From: Pseudomonas sp. N3-W
Lineage (GTDB): Bacteria; Pseudomonadota; Gammaproteobacteria; Pseudomonadales; Pseudomonadaceae
DNA: 64,000 nucleotides
Assembly: GCF_024970185.1 (NCBI RefSeq)
Contig: NZ_CP103965.1
Span: 1,918,001 to 1,982,000, forward strand
Direction of reading: 5' to 3'
Numbering within the stretch: position 1 is the stretch's first letter; every line of letters begins with the position of its first letter. Below the pieces are notes generated by a model. It was not told the DNA's origin. It did no database searches and saw only the letters and a program-made list of their open reading frames with translations. This document shows positions 63,597-64,000 of this stretch, piece after piece. Made by a program: the position numbers and the translations under genes.

Positions 63597-63818
63597 ATGC
63601 CCATATTTACGAAAGAAGAAAGCCTGCTTGTTTGGATTCACGAGAAACGAGCAGTCGAGGAGCGCCATCTACCAGTGTTTGGATCTTTGCTCTTCGCCGG
63701 ATGGATTGCCGGCCAAGGAGGGAACGTTGCCGCTGACAATGCCTTAGCAGCGCTCGGAGGATTGGACTTGCATGCCAAGGCTCTGACCGATGCAATCAAC
63801 CAAGTGCGAAGTGCTTGA
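63597..63818 (+). CDS. Unknown small protein in the island, 73 residues
   Basis: Starts MPIFTKEESLLVWIHEKRAV; the middle has a Gly-rich turn (FAGWIAGQGGNVAADNALAA) and the end is a helix (LTDAINQVRSA). TAAGGA lies before the ATG. No family recognised. It precedes the repeat cluster and recombinase and may be recombinase-associated or cargo. Confidence 0.6.
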   Translation: MPIFTKEESLLVWIHEKRAVEERHLPVFGSLLFAGWIAGQGGNVAADNALAALGGLDLHAKALTDAINQVRSA

Positions 63819-63819
63819 T

Positions 63820-63938
63820 GTATTCAAATGAGTGCACCCTAGTGACCGCTTGTCGGTGAATACGGATTATGTATTCATTAGGGTGTCTTTGCGTAATGAA
63901 TACATTCATACTCCTAGCCTCTAGAGGCAAATGAATAC
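63820..63938. repeat. Five TGAATAC repeats, putative recombination site of the serine recombinase
   Basis: GTATTCA at 63820-63826 and 63871-63877, TGAATAC at 63857-63863, 63897-63903 and 63932-63938. The pair 63857/63871 forms an inverted repeat with a 7-base spacer, and TGAATACATTCA at 63897-63908 is a second dyad. The cluster ends 10 bases before the recombinase start codon, as res sites often do. Confidence 0.55.
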
Positions 63939-63948
63939 GGTGTGGATT

Positions 63949-64000
63949 ATGGCAAGCATTGGGTACGTCAGAGTTTCATCGGTCGATCAGAACACCGGAC
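63949..64000 (+). CDS. Serine recombinase (resolvase/invertase family), N-terminal fragment cut by the window edge
   Basis: The last 52 bases encode MASIGYVRVSSVDQNTG, matching the N terminus of resolvase/DNA-invertase proteins (IGYVRVS with the catalytic Ser, then DQN). The catalytic Ser is present. The rest lies outside the window, so small resolvase and large integrase types cannot be told apart. Confidence 0.85.
   Translation, partial: MASIGYVRVSSVDQNTG

Noticed and set aside
1..64000. CRISPR array
   Set aside because: The repeated units found are REP sequences with irregular spacing over tens of kilobases; no regular short repeats with unique spacers were seen.

Overview
The window is a contiguous piece of a Pseudomonas chromosome, most likely from the P. 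fluorescens lineage. The basis is the gene content, the gene order as I recall it from P. aeruginosa (prc, apeB, rluA, minEDC, lpxL in one block; folE, smr, isochorismatase-like, prmB, aroC, MFS, mtnBDC, speE in another) and about sixteen copies of the REP/REPIN families typical of that lineage. No search was run, so the organism assignment is recognition, not proof.

Layout. 1-2505: start of an EAL-domain gene and the periplasmic protease prc. 2644-3606: a quinone oxidoreductase. 3740-10159: an ABC importer cassette with a HAD phosphatase, a cytoplasmic alkaline-phosphatase-fold enzyme and a HutC/PhnF-type GntR regulator, probably for a phosphorylated or phosphonate nutrient. 10275-13825: split chromate transporter, MscS-type channel and a 58-residue membrane protein. 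13982-21469: apeB, a glycosyltransferase, rluA, minEDC, lpxL and a patatin. 21578-29773: a complete uric acid catabolic cluster (Tsx-like porin, purine permease, puuD, allA, alc, uraD, puuE and divergent uraH). A second purine permease at 30665-32014 carries the same TTGTATACAA operator as puuE and uraH. 32431-42692: glutaredoxin, folE, smr, prmB, aroC and methionine-salvage genes mtnB, mtnD, mtnC. 42844-48487: a DUF3509 gene, an acyl-CoA synthetase, an ankyrin protein, speE and small genes. 48700-52609: rraB, then a circularly permuted ATP-grasp / alpha-E / transglutaminase operon. 52779-61241: a c-type cytochrome, a thiolase and multifunctional beta-oxidation pair, a glutamine amidotransferase, corA, a plsC-type acyltransferase and an enoyl-CoA hydratase. 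61551-64000: tRNA-Ser(GGA) followed by what looks like the start of a mobile island: an unknown gene, an Abi-alpha (DUF4393) gene, a small orphan gene, a cluster of five TGAATAC repeats and the first codons of a serine recombinase.

Regulation is the most interesting theme. The ATP-grasp/alpha-E/transglutaminase operon has an NtrC-type dyad, a consensus IHF site and a near-perfect sigma-54 promoter in the right order and spacing, so it is predicted to be induced by nitrogen limitation. Further -24/-12 elements lie before the ABC-importer binding protein, the Tsx-like porin and the DUF3509 gene. Together with the uricolytic cluster this suggests that much of the window serves nitrogen and phosphorus scavenging. 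Two terminators that end no visible gene hint at small RNAs. The REP sequences mostly lie just downstream of genes or between operon members.
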